From Candolleomyces eurysporus (lineage: Eukaryota; Basidiomycota; Agaricomycetes; Agaricales; Psathyrellaceae), in assembly GCA_027579435.1 (NCBI GenBank), contig JANBPK010000750.1, forward strand, positions 1 to 64,000: 64,000 bases of DNA, read 5' to 3'. The position numbers were made by a program, and so were the translations under genes. A model generated the notes under the pieces. It was not told where the DNA came from and searched no databases. It saw only the letters and a list, made by a program, of their open reading frames with translations. This document shows, piece after piece, positions 1 through 11,261 of this stretch; positions within the stretch are counted from its first letter, which is position 1; every line of letters starts with the position of its first letter.

Positions 1-1958
1 TGACTCCTTGAGAATTTCCTCGACGCTCTCTACAAAAGTGTCCACAATACTCTCTACTTGTTCCTTTGTAATGTTGTACGCCGGAGAGAACATGATATGA
101 TCTCCCTTGACTCCCTGAAGATCCGCGCCGCCGCTCATGCCCATAACGATGAGGCCATTCTTGAAGCATCTCGCCTGTACCAGATTGGCGAACCTATCGC
201 CCTTAAAGTCTAAGGATGGGGTTGTTGGCCGTTCAAAGTCGAACTCTACCGCCCAGAATCCTCCACTTCCACGAACATCAAAAGTGAAGGGTGATGCCAG
301 TGCGTCCTGAGTGGTGAGCTTCTGCCTCAAGAGCTCGCCTGCATTGAGAATCATGATTACACATATAATGTCGTCATTTGGTTCGACTCAACATACCCAG
401 GTATGCCCCTTGTTTCCGGATGTTCTCCAAGAGATTCTCTTCTTCGATGACTTCTTGAACGGCGAGAGAAGCGGCGCAAGCCAACGGATGCGCCTAATCC
501 CGGCTCAGAATCTATTCAAACTTAATGGGGGAATGAACTTGCCTGGTATGTGTGACCATGCTTCCAAAAGCCGCCTTTTGCTTGAATGCCATTTGCAACC
601 TTGGGAGAGACGAGAACGGCGCCGATGGATGCATAACTATACCGAATTGGTAAGAGACACAAGTGAACGCATTTTTGAGACCGCAACATACCCGCCGCCA
701 AGGCCTTTGGCTACCGCCTGAATATCTGGCTAAGGGTGGGTCGTTAGCATGGCGTTTAGAAGCAAATTGAATCCGACGAACTGCAACGTTATCTCCACAG
801 GACTGCCATCCATGGAGTGTTCCCATACGACCCATTCCACTCATCACCTATGATAAATGAGATGTCTATATATCCCACACTGAAATCCGAAGAGCTTACC
901 TCGTCAAGGATGAGCAAAGCTCCGTATTTGTCGCACACACTCTTCACGGCTACNAAAAAATTTAATCTCGTGCGGAAAACAACAAAGGGAGCTACCTACC
1001 TTTGAAATAGCCCTTGGGTGCACCTACAACGCCAGTGGTGGCACCAACCACTGTTTCTGCAACGACTAGAGAGACCGTGAGTTGGGAAACACACAACACG
1101 TCTTGGGGACGCACATCCAATCACAGTATCAGGACCAAGGGCAATAAATTTGTCTTCCAGTTCCTGCCTCAGTCTTTCTACATATTGCTCTTCTGTTTCG
1201 TCGGGCCTTTGGTATCGTCGAGCATACGCCGGAGAAACATGGTGGAAGTTGCGTTCATCTAAAAGGCTAGCATAGGGAGCCCGACGACTGGGGTGGTATG
1301 CACAAGACAAGGTACCAATAGTGTTTCCGTGATATGACATTTGCCGGGCAATGAAATTGGTCCTCTCGGGCTGACCAATTTCCACATAGTACTGAAAGAC
1401 ATGTCAATATTACGTGTTAAGGTAGGGACGTTCCACAAGAAATCGCTACCGACCTGCCGAGCTAGCTTGAGAACACCTTCCATCGCTTCAGAACCTTCGG
1501 AAAGCGAGCGGAAGCCAGATTAAAACCATGCATATCACATGAGGGTAGTAGATGCAATCCTACCTCCAGAGGCATACCCGACGAGGGAGAAGGCTCCATC
1601 GCTGGTGTCCACGAGCTTTTTAGCGAGCGCTTCAGCAGGCTCGTTGGACGTGACAATATTATACACATCTATTGATGCACAACTTAGTAGATCGAATTTC
1701 AACGCGCTGAAGGTACATACAAGAAACCTTGTCGACTTGATCCTTGATGGCCTGCATAACCTTGGGGTGACTGTTCCCAAGGCATGCTACTGCAGCCCCG
1801 CCGACTGCATCGTATACTTTGCTGCCGTCCTTGAGATAGAGATAGCTTCCCTCGGCTGAAACGACTACTGGCGGAGGGTATGGCGTACGATGGAGGATAT
1901 GGCTAGCCTCGACGCCTTCAGAGCCAGAACCAGATGTGGGGACAGTGTCTTGGGCCAT
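1..1958 (-). CDS. Class-III (PLP) aminotransferase, C-terminus at or beyond window edge
   Basis: Pyridoxal-phosphate-dependent transaminase of the acetylornithine/4-aminobutyrate/omega-aminotransferase superfamily; the amino donor cannot be read from sequence. The start at 1958 gives MAQDTVPTSG, then the family core GGAAVACLGNSHPKV, the cofactor-loop region YASGGSEAMEGVLKLAR, SYHGNTIGTLS, VVAETVVGATTGVVGAPKGY, DEVMSGMGRMGT and the lysine motif AKGLGGGY, followed near position 340 by a LACAASLAVQEVIEEENL-type segment. It is split by at least seven short introns. The last readable residues on this strand, VESVEEILKES, look like the normal C-terminal helix, so little is missing. The N at 954 lies in an intron just before an acceptor and does not touch coding sequence. 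No targeting signal is obvious. It is divergent from the PSO2-like gene with 333 bp between starts. Family assignment is secure; the substrate is not. Confidence 0.9.
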
Positions 1959-2291
1959 GATGGAAAAAATGCATCGGATGGTGCAATTCTGTGGTGCTTT
2001 TAAAGAGCACGCAGGCCCCTAACTGCCCCGCGTAGCCGCGGTCATTTGATAACGGCGACATGTCCCGTGGTGCAGCCCATGGGTCCACGATAACGGCAGA
2101 TGAATTTAGACATCCCCAGGTTATCCTAGCAGAAAGACGTTCCAAGGGACTCCGTCTTCCCGCAATTTGAAGAGCGTCCGGGACGAGATGACGATGGTCG
2201 CAAATTATCCTAGGCCGTGGCGCTGGCGGCAACTTTTGATGGAGATTCACTGTCATTAAATATTTCCCACGTGTGATATTGCCAGTAAACG
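1959..2291. promoter_or_regulatory. Divergent intergenic region, aminotransferase / PSO2
   Basis: This 333-bp spacer separates two divergent genes and holds no convincing ORF. A CACGTG hexamer at 2268-2273 lies only 19 bp upstream of the PSO2-like start, so it is either a promoter element or part of the 5' UTR. No TATA-like box was assigned. Confidence 0.5.
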
Positions 2292-4766
2292 TTGAACACC
2301 ATCATCATGAAACAGAAGAAACCGTCAAAAGCTTCTTCGTCGACCAGTGGATCCTCGGTGACCCTCTTAAACTTCTTCAACGCGCGTCAAGCAGCGCCAG
2401 CCGAAAGCCCAAAACGAAAGGCACCAGGGAAATTGTCAAAGCAGAAGACACAGAGCGAAGTTATTGTCATTGACTCGGACTCGGATGACTCGGACGCTGC
2501 CGAGGTGGTTGCGTTTACAGGGAGCAAGCGCAGAAAACTGGCAGATTTTGCTTCGGTCAAGGTCGAGGATGAAGCAGACTGTATCCAAGATTGTAGCCGC
2601 CCACCCTCTGTAGCAGGTCCTTCGCGTTTGGCATTTGGAGAACCGTTTCTACTGCAAGAACGTGGCAGCGACGCGACTCTGCCGTCAACATCCTTTGACA
2701 TACCGGTTCAAGAGGCAGATACTCACCCCAACAGTCACGGCTGTTCCACTTCCGCTGGCGAACTGTCCAGTGATGTCCCAGTCGCAGGGCCTTCTCATTT
2801 CCCTCCCGTTGAGGCGGGCCCCAGTTCCCTTGCCGCTGCTCAGACAGCATCCTGCTCCAATACAGACCTCTCTGCGGGGAGCACGAGCAAAGTAGAGGTC
2901 GATATTGACCTGACTTTGGATCTCTGGGAGACCGGAGATGACGAATACGCGGAGATGTCCCTAATCCCTGGCGACCTCGAAGGTGAGACTCAAGAGGTGG
3001 ACATGCCCGAGATCGTAGAGGAGACACAACAACCAGATTCCAAATCCAATAACGCCTTCTCAGTCCTCATGTCTGGTTTCAGGGAAAACCAAGCTTGGAA
3101 AGAAGCAGACGAAGTGGAGGACAGAAGCTTCCGGCCAACCAAGTCGAATGGAGGCAGGCGCAAGGCCCCGTTCTATAAAGTCCTCCAAGGGATGCCCATT
3201 GCCGTGGACGCCTTTAGATACGGTGCAATCCCTGGAGTCACCGCATACTTCCTCACGTAAGTGCCTGCAAGACCTTAATATTATGAGCGTACTCTCACTG
3301 CACGAACATGCAGACACGCTCATTCAGACCACTACACGAACCTCTCCTCCTCCTGGACCCACGGGCCTATTTACTGCTCAGAAGGCACCGCAAACCTAAT
3401 CATCCACATGCTATCCGTAGACAAGAAATGGGTTCACCCTCTCCCAATGGACGTCCCAACCGTGATCCCAAACACCGGAGGCGTGCAGGTCACCCTGATC
3501 GAAGCCAACCACTGCCCAGGCTCATGTCTCTTCTTCTATGAAGGTCGTCAAACGGTCGACGCAGGTGATACCACCTTCAAGTCCGCCCATGTCGGTTCCC
3601 AGAGAACATTCCGCTATCTTCACTGCGGTGACTTTCGCGCGTCCCCTCGACATGTCCTGCATCCTGCTGTCAAAGGGAAGCGGATAGATCATGTCTATCT
3701 TGACACCACGTATCTCGACCCCAAGGTGGGGAAGTTCTTTGAGGTTCAGTCAGAGTTCCCGAACGCTAATATTTTTTTTTCTTTTCTTTCCGTAACTAGT
3801 ACACATTCCCTCCACAAGCTCAAGTGATTACTGCTTGCGCTGACTTGGCAAGTAAACTCGCCTCCGGGACGTCGCCCCAAAGCGACAAATGCAGTGGGGT
3901 GTTCTCCTGGCTAAACAGAGGGCCCAAAAGTCTGGAGTCCGGTACTGGGAAGGGCAAGGACCCATCGAAGACTCTTTTCGTCGTTGGGTTAGTCGTTGAT
4001 CCTTCATCCACAGCCTACTTTCTATTCAATATATCTAACAATTTCCTCCAGGACCTATTCTATAGGAAAAGAACGCATAGTCAAAGGTAAGTATTCATTC
4101 TGCTTGCTCGTCAATTTTCCAACTTAGATCTGTCCTTAGCCGTAGCAAAGGCTCTAGACACCAAAGTATTCTGCGACAAACGCAAAGCAGCAATCCTCAA
4201 ATGCCAAGAAGACCCCGAACTCCACTCCCTCCTAACTTCCAATCCCTTGGACGCCTCCGTCCACTTACTCCCCCTCGGAATGATAACAAGCGACAAGCTC
4301 CCCGAATACTTGGAAAAGTTCAAATCCAAATTCACCAAAGTCGTTGGCTTCAGGCCAACAGGGTGGACGTACGTTCAATTCCACGGTTTCCTCTTTCCAA
4401 ACTGACATTGAGCTGACTCGTCTTTCTAGTTACGTCCAACCATCAGGAACAGACCAGTTGCCCTCCATCAACGCAATATTGAACCGCACGGTCCAGAAGA
4501 CCTACACGTTCGAAGACCTCAGACTATCCCCAAAATCTTCGTCAACCTTACAGCTATACCCAGTTCCATATTCAGAGCACTCGTCATTCTACGAGCTGAC
4601 TTGCTTTGCAATGTCGCTGAACTGGGGGAAGATGATTGCAACAGTGAACGTCGGAAGCGAGAGAAGCAGAGCGAAAATGTCGAGGTGGGTATCAAAATGG
4701 GAGGCAGAGCGCAAGAAGCAAGGACAGACACAAATTGTACCTCATCGCCATCTCGATTATTGGTAG
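2292..4766 (+). CDS. PSO2: DNA cross-link repair nuclease, SNM1/PSO2 (metallo-beta-lactamase, DRMBL)
   Basis: 5' exonuclease of the SNM1A/Pso2 family, which repairs interstrand cross-links in the nucleus. Six exons (2292-3256, 3314-3725, 3800-3987, 4052-4086, 4140-4368, 4430-4766) sum to 2166 nt, giving 721 aa. The N-terminal 290 residues are acidic and disordered. The catalytic domain starts with FYKVLQGMPIAVDAFRYG; the metal motif THAHSDHY is split by intron 1 inside its Thr codon. It continues with EANHCPGSC, YLHCGDFR, YLDTTYLDPKYTFPPQ (split by intron 2), VVGTYSIGKERI, FRPTGW and the DRMBL-type C-terminus VPYSEHSSFYEL. Near the N-terminus SVTLLNFF resembles a PCNA-binding PIP box with Ser at the Gln position. 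An in-frame Met five codons downstream is an alternative start. Assignment is firm from motif order and spacing. Confidence 0.95.
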
Positions 4767-4929
4767 ATTTATGTATATGCGAATACAATTTGCAGTTGGC
4801 GATCTGAGCACTTCAAGAGAGGATAAACAATCCTGTTGCCATGCTTTGTTTATGAATGAGTAGAAAAATCGGTCATGTAGCATACAGGACATATCATAGG
4901 CATGAAGGGTACGGTGGTAAGAAATGCGT

Positions 4930-6033
4930 TTACTCCGCAGCGGCAGCCCGTTTTCTCCTGACATCACGCTCCTCAGCGATGGTGAGCTTGAGACCCTTAC
5001 CCTTGGGCAGCGAGACCCAGGGCTTGACGCCCTCGCCAATGACGAAAATGTTGGTCACCCTAAAAATAGCCGGTGTAAATAACCTAAAAATCATGGAAAC
5101 AGCAGAATGCGACGTACCGGGTAGCGAATGTTCGGTCCAAGTTATCCTTAACGTGGACGATATCGAATCCACCAATGTGCTTCTCCCTGTGCACGATAAC
5201 ACCGACACGTCCCATGTTACGACCACCAGTGACAACGACAATGTTACCAGTATCGAACTTGACAAAGTCGGTGATTTTGCCAGTCTCAAGCTCAAACTTG
5301 ACGGTGTCGTTGACCTTGATCGCGGGGTCGGGATAACGGATGGTTCGTCCGTCGTGGGTGACAACGTGGGGAACACCACGAGCACCAACGGCAACCCTGC
5401 GCACCTTGAGGAGCTTGTAGGCAGCCTCCTCAGGGGTGATGCGGTGGATGGTGAATCGGCCCTTGACGTCGTACAGAAGGCGGAAGTGCTCGCCAGACTT
5501 TTCGATGGAGATAACATCTTTTTTGACACCGCAACATCAGAGATCTGAAGAGCACAAATATACTTGCTGGCCAAAGACGCACCCATGAATCCAGCAGGGT
5601 ATGTGGGGTCGGTGCGGACCTTTCCATCGATTTTGATCAAGCGCTGCTGGACGATAGCAGTAACTTCACGGGCAGTAAGCGCATACTTTAGCCTGTTGCG
5701 GAGGAAGACGGTGAGAGGAAGGGATTCGCGAAGCTTGTGGGGACCAGGAGAAGGACGAGGGGCCTAGCAGAAACGAAAATTTGTGAACACTAGAAAACGC
5801 GAAAATGGGAGAATCTCGTACATAGGTGCCGCCGAGCTTGTCCAACATCCATGATGAGGGCGCTGCGAGCCTCTTCAAGTGCTTTTTGGGTCCCCGAGCC
5901 TGCAAGACAGAACATGAGTACTTGTAGAATCGACGAGGATATCGCGTCGTCCGAGTTCATGGGATCGTCATCTGGACGGATGTCGCAGCATCCAGCTCAA
6001 CCAACAGCGTTTTTGGCCAGAAAACGACACCAT
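4930..6033 (-). CDS. RPS4: 40S ribosomal protein eS4 (RPS4)
   Basis: Structural protein of the cytosolic small subunit, carrying S4 RNA-binding, central eS4 and KOW-like domains. Exons 6033-6031, 5899-5822, 5763-5583, 5517-5118 and 5059-4930 sum to 792 nt, giving 263 aa, close to the yeast length. The first exon is only the start codon: ATG followed directly by a GTGTCG donor and a 131-nt intron, then [15 protein letters not shown]. Diagnostic segments are [62 protein letters not shown] and [16 protein letters not shown]. The intron after the start codon makes the gene easy to mis-call from a later in-frame start. A 230-codon open frame on the opposite strand (4856-5548) is a shadow. I looked for box C/D sequences in the introns and saw none that convinced me. 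Confidence 0.97.
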
Positions 6034-6386
6034 TGAACTCTTCGGACGCTCATCTAGCGTGAATACGGACCATATTGCGTTGTCGATACCTTGAAGGGCC
6101 TTGAGGATGTCGATGAGCTCGTTGATGAGAGGCTTTGGACGATTACTACGGCTGATTCGTGCGAAGATCGGCACTGTGGCGGCTCGGCCGGTGCTCCGGC
6201 GTTGTTCGCCGGCCAAATCCACCAATCTCGGCTTTGCAAGAGATCTATTATGTCCACTATCTGCTACTCTTGTCCGCACATAAATTACAACAATATAAAC
6301 GAATAAAGACATCCAATCGTGATATTAAGCGTTAAATGTAATATGCAGAGATTTTAACAGGCGCGACATGTTCCTGACGATATACA
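6034..6386. other. Intergenic, RPS4 promoter and SLY41-like 3' flank
   Basis: About 350 bp upstream of the RPS4 start and downstream of the transporter stop. Short open frames on both strands (60-114 codons) show no family resemblance. Pyrimidine tracts near 6255-6275 on the plus strand may belong to the RPS4 leader or promoter. No other feature is seen. Confidence 0.5.
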
Positions 6387-8041
6387 TTATGACTTGTGAC
6401 CATGATCGTGAAGGCCGCCGTGGTGGATGAGGGGTATAGTTTCTGTCGACGGCGACGATAGGGAAGGTGGAGGGGAAGGATACGAGTCTACTGGTGAAGA
6501 CACTGAACCCTCGGTCACACTCTTCAGCTTCGTATCCAGAGTATGAGTGAAGTTGTTCGACAGAGAAGCCTGCCCCGGGCGATGGTGCGTGTACGAGCTG
6601 TTATGGAAGCGATTGCCCTCATGGCCCGATAGCGAGAATGCGCGCGAGCGGTTCAGCGCACCAGATCCGAGACCTGTGCTCGACTGCATCATAAAAGTAT
6701 CAGGCGGCGTATCAACCCCCAGCAGCACCCGAGAATCTTCCTTCGTTGTAGGAAGCAATATATCACGGGCGGCCTCCATCCGCCGCACTTTCTTCTCTCC
6801 TTTCGCAACGTCGCCTTTTGCGTTGTTATACATATAAAGGCCAGTGAAGGTGAGAACGATGCCGAACGCTTGAACGGGGTGGACGGCTTGGGAGAACCAA
6901 ACGATGGCGATGCAGATGACGGCGACTCGCTTGATCAATGAAGCGATGGAATAGGTAACGGGGGACGTCGACGACAAAATAACGAAAGCAATGATGTTCT
7001 GCGCATAATGGACCGTACCGTTCATGAAGAAATAGTACGTGACTGAGTGTGGGGAGGAGTGGCCTTCCTTGGGGTGGACGATATGCTTGGAATCCCTGAG
7101 CAGGAGTACAGGCAGGTCATAATACATCCATATGGGGACCATCAAGATGAATGCCATTCCGGACGAATATAGGAGCAGGTTGAGTTTATCCAATTTGTGA
7201 GAAGGCTGTGACAGGCCGCCGGTGTTTGAAGGCATTATCTTCTTGAAGAAGATGTTGGAGCTGACGAAGACCAATGCGGAACCAAAGGCGCAGAGTAGGC
7301 CAATGGTATTGGAGGCGGATACATCGAACGAGCATGCCAGCATGACGCCGAGCGTGAGGGGAAGGAGGGAGATGTAGGTCTTGGACGAGTAGCTAACGCC
7401 GAATAACAATGCATATGCTGCGACCGTAAAGAGGGGCGACAAGGCCTTGGGAGAGCGATAAGCCTTAGGAGATGGAAGGGATGGAGTTAACATACCTTGA
7501 TTGTGTGCACAGTGCTGACGGGAATCCGTGAAATCGCGATACTGGAAAAGATGTGACCGCCCACTTGGAAAAGGCCCATTGGGAGTGTATCTTTGAATAT
7601 TTGTTTTGTAGGCTTTCTGAACTTGGAGAAGCGGACGAGAGGCGACATGAAAAGGAGGCAGTAGGCGGCAACGAATCCAAATTGCACGAATGTCAGGGTA
7701 ATGGGATATCGAAATTGGTTGAGGAGCGCCTTGCCGGTGTTTGAAGATAGGGCGGATGTCGTGTACCACAATGCGCACATCAGCACAAAGTTGATGCTTG
7801 AGTTGTTCGGAGAGGTCGCCGTCAACGACCTATTTGAGCGACCGGACGATGGGAACAGACGTAGCACTGTCTTCCACATGTCTTCTACGACCATAACGGC
7901 GCTGGATCCAAGGCGCTGAAGCCATGGCTTTTCGTTTGTCCACACTGGGCTGTACATTGGCATCTTTCCGCTCTGCCACATTGCGTCGGGCGGCCTCTGG
8001 CCATGGGGGAATCGAGATTCATCTAGGTGCTTGGGGTACAT
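6387..8041 (-). CDS. SLY41: SLY41-like TPT-family membrane transporter
   Basis: Member of the drug/metabolite-transporter superfamily, triose-phosphate-translocator branch, most like yeast Sly41, an ER/Golgi protein found as a suppressor of Ypt1 loss. Two exons (8041-7496 and 7445-6387) separated by a 50-nt intron give 534 aa. A soluble N-terminus of about 90 residues precedes roughly ten hydrophobic helices, including NFVLMCALWYTTSALSSNTGK, ITLTFVQFGFVAAYCLLF, STVHTIKALSPLFTVAAYAL (across the intron), YISLLPLTLGVMLACSFDV, VYFFMNGT-like and SPVTYSIASLIKRVAVICIA. The tail is Ser/Pro/His-rich and ends DHGHKS. The K/R-containing helix preceding the last membrane pair is typical of the family. 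Transported substrate is unknown. Confidence 0.88.
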
Positions 8042-9214
8042 CGTCGAAGGAGGCGGGATGAAGGTGTCAGGGATAAGGCCTGGAACCGCGACCAGCCAGG
8101 GATGGGGATGGGATAGAGAGGGATCCTTGGAAGGCTCTGTTCACCAGCAGAGAGTACAAGGAATGGTTTGACGGCAGGAACGCTCGCTGATGGTCGGTGC
8201 TAGAGTTCGGGGGGGTGACAGCAAGGATTGATTTCACTTTGGTTTGTACAGCCTTGGCAAACAAAGCGGCAATCTTATCATCTTATCAGACAACAACCAG
8301 GCTCGCGAGATGCGGCGGTGCGTCCCCAAGCCACGAATGAGCGAAATGTTCTGCGTACCATTCACCGAATTTTGAGCATGACCAGCAGGCTCTCAGACTC
8401 CTAGGAGGTCGGACTGTAAGGAACGTTATCCGGTAATGTGTTCGCCTCTCCGGATTCAATTTCTGCTCACCAACGTCAGCGTGGGTACTAGTAGGAGTTA
8501 TCTGGTCCTCGAGCAAGACAAAGGCGTGAAGCCTCCATTCCCGACGGGTATGGGACTGGCAGTTTGGGCCCCAACTTGTATGTAAATCTCGGGTAAGCTC
8601 TTCACTGGGCCTCGAGGACCTTCGTTAGCGCCCCATCTACTAAAGACAATGTCCACTGACGGTCTTCTGCGGCCTGAGTCTAGGATCTTGCTTGCGATCT
8701 GTATCAAGTCACGATTGACCTATCCGTTTCCTACCTCATTCACATAAAACTGGAGCAATCTTACCGAACACAGGTACATCCGGCGCCTAACGCGAGAACA
8801 CGCGTCCTCATATCTGCAATCTGAAGTCTTGCATGCTGTCTTGGCAAACACTTCTGATCATTGGACTGGATCGCCTCTCCAGTTCGATCATCCGGGTCCC
8901 TCGCTCTGTTTTAACCTCCCATTTTCGGCGCTACTATTCATTCATTGCAGTGTTGTCCCGATGGTGTAGCCATCCACACAGGCTCGCCGCAAAAAAAAAG
9001 AGACCGGGGCGAAATGACTTTCACGAGGCGCACACGCTGCATCCGCGTTCCTTGACATTCCGTTTCACCCCAGCTAGGTATGTCAGAACGTCACAGTTGG
9101 GTCCCTTAAGCTTGAACGTTTACATATATAAGCCCATGACGACTGGCGCTGAGTGACGCACCGTTTGTGCCTCCACACTCGATCGTTACTCTCATTTTTC
9201 GCTATCTTCTAGCA
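8042..9214. other. Divergent intergenic region without recognisable gene
   Basis: A 1.17-kb gap between two divergently transcribed genes. Open frames of 62-107 codons occur on both strands but overlap each other and carry no motif I recognise. A poly-A stretch lies at 8991-8999. It probably holds two promoters and 5' UTRs. Confidence 0.45.
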
Positions 9215-10201
9215 ATGCCGATGGGCGTACGCGTAATGGAAGTCGATAATACAGCGGCGGCCAAAGCCCGAGCTGGGGTCAGGACAATATTGGACAATAT
9301 TGCGCCTATCCTCCCACAGCAAACCAGCAACATTGCATTGTTGCTCTGGGAACAGTCAGCGCAAGGGCTTGAAGTGCGTTATACTACTGGTTAATGAGCC
9401 ACAAAGCTCACTCTTTGGAGCAGGACGACTTCTATAAACCTTTTTCGAGCTTTAAGGAAAGCCTTTCCGACTCTTATGGGGCTCTTGAGCCAGAATTCGA
9501 AGAATTGGACAACCAATTGAAAGGGAAGATTGCAGGGATTGTCCGTAGACTGCTCGACCGTTATGACAGTGCCAAGAACCGGATACTCGACTGGACCCAA
9601 GTCCAATCTGTCCTGTTACAAACCCAGGGCTTGAAAGAAGTAGCGAAGGAAGATAAATACGACGTGTATACCACCAAGGATGCAAGCAGCAGCATCTTGG
9701 ATGCGCATGTTTGCGCAGAAGTACGTGAACACTGGTTTGACGAAACTCAATCCGTAATACTCATTCTCGAAAGGTTTCAGCTTGGTTTGATAGCTTCATT
9801 GGTGATAGTGATGTCCTCGCATCTGTGGATGAGAAGTTCCTTCAACGAGTAAACGATATCGTTGCTCGGAAAGGCTCAAAGGGGTTCAAAGAAATGTTCT
9901 CTGGCGGTGTAAAGGAACGGGTTTTCCTTGACATTGGCGTCGTTCGATTTCCCCATCGCGACAATCCTGCGTTTGTGGCAAGTAGTCTCAGCAATGTTGT
10001 GACAACCCGTGTTACTGACTCGTACTACAGATATACCACATTCAACTCACCGCGTGGGCTCAGTCCAAGCGGAAAACCCTATTGATGAGGCATCAGAACG
10101 GCGTCCGGGGATGTGAGTGCTTTCCCTCCTTCTGCTGAACACGTACATAGTGATTAACATGCTCCATAGCTTATCGCATGCGCCGCTATGAGTTCACATG
10201 A
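9215..10201 (+). CDS. Hypothetical protein, 256 aa, five exons
   Basis: I do not recognise a family. Exons 9215-9373, 9424-9720, 9774-9974, 10031-10112 and 10170-10201 join in frame to 256 aa. The N-terminal half is charged and probably helical (DILDNIAP-like start, then EELDNQLKGKIAGIVRRLLD). The middle has AWFDSFIGDSDVLASVDEKF and the C-terminal part VVRFPHRDNPAF, joined to IYHIQLTAWAQSKR and a basic tail. No signal peptide or membrane helix is seen. Regular exon sizes with good GT..AG sites, and frame conservation across four introns, argue that it is a real gene. The sharp loss of open frame after 10201 supports the chosen stop. A basidiomycete-specific family is likely. Confidence 0.65.
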
Positions 10202-11261
10202 GCTGTGTACACCCACAGTCACCCTCCGAGTACAGGGGCTCTAACACACAGGTTTTTTTCTATGATACCCCTTTGGGTTCTGTCTCTCGCACTGCACCGA
10301 ACACATGCCGTCGTATTTATTTCTTCCAGACCCTGGTTCACCCTTTCTCTCAGGGACTTTCCCTTGGAATCCTGGGGATTTCTTCAGCCACTGTAGTACT
10401 CTTGACATGATGCAATTGTATAATATGTTAACTATGCATTTGACGTATGCCAACGGATATCACAAAATTCCTTTCAAGTATGGGATGTCGATATGAAACA
10501 CAGTGGGACTCAAAAGGAAACAAATATCGGTAGGCTGATTACGGGAGACTAGTATGTGCCAGTGAAAGACCAATAGGCCAGTTTTGCCACAGGAAACAGA
10601 TAACTAGGGTTTGGTGATATCGTCCCCAAAAGCGCCACCCCACTGCCAGGAGTCTGGCCGCAAAGTTTGACACCGTTCGCACGGAATCATTCAATACGTC
10701 CTGTATAGTTTCATTTAAGTGCAAATCTGGGGGTGCTCATCTGGAGTGAGATCTTGTAAAACAGTTGAGCGCTTAAATTGTATTGATTACCCCATTCGAT
10801 GGTCGACGTATGCCTATGAAACACTCTGCCGGCGTCGATATTGAATATGAGCCCCCTCTTCGTCATCACGTCGTTGCTGCAAGCTGACATGCATTTAGAG
10901 TCAACAGACCTCGAGGCTACCCGCAGTGCGCGGTGACCGAATTGCTGAAGTCTGAATTTGCCTTGATTGAGGGCTGAAGTCATGAGGCATACCTCAAATG
11001 AATCGCATTGCTCATGCGTGGGGCAGGGTGAAACTAGGAGGGCATTCATTTCTACATATCGCTGCATGTTTGTGTGCCAATTCAGCAACGGGCGCTACTT
11101 TTCATGATCACATGCGCAAGTTTCGTCCCCCATGAGGCCTGGGGCCCGAGTCACCAGCCTCTGGTGCGTTCGTATTTCTTTCACGAACTATGTAGGAGGT
11201 CTTTTGACCTGAACTTGAATCGTTCTCTCCTGACTCTCCCCTGTCTGCATCTTGTTGCGTC
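10202..11261. other. Intergenic, no supported gene
   Basis: A 1.06-kb gap. A 125-codon minus-strand frame at 10711-11088 has no recognisable motif, no neighbouring splice structure that extends it, and a composition like the other random frames. I therefore did not call it. The region probably contains the 3' end of the preceding gene and the promoter of the next. Confidence 0.45.

Noticed and set aside
4856..5548. 230-codon plus-strand open frame across RPS4
   Set aside because: It is antisense to conserved RPS4 exons and crosses an RPS4 intron; the Val/Asp/Thr-rich product mirrors RPS4 codon usage and has no family resemblance.
5900..6030. Intronic snoRNA in the first RPS4 intron
   Set aside because: An AGATGAC sequence resembles box C, but no matching box D or terminal stem was found at sensible spacing.
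10711..11088. 125-codon minus-strand ORF in an intergenic gap
   Set aside because: No motif, no supporting exon on either side, and similar in length to other chance frames in this GC range.
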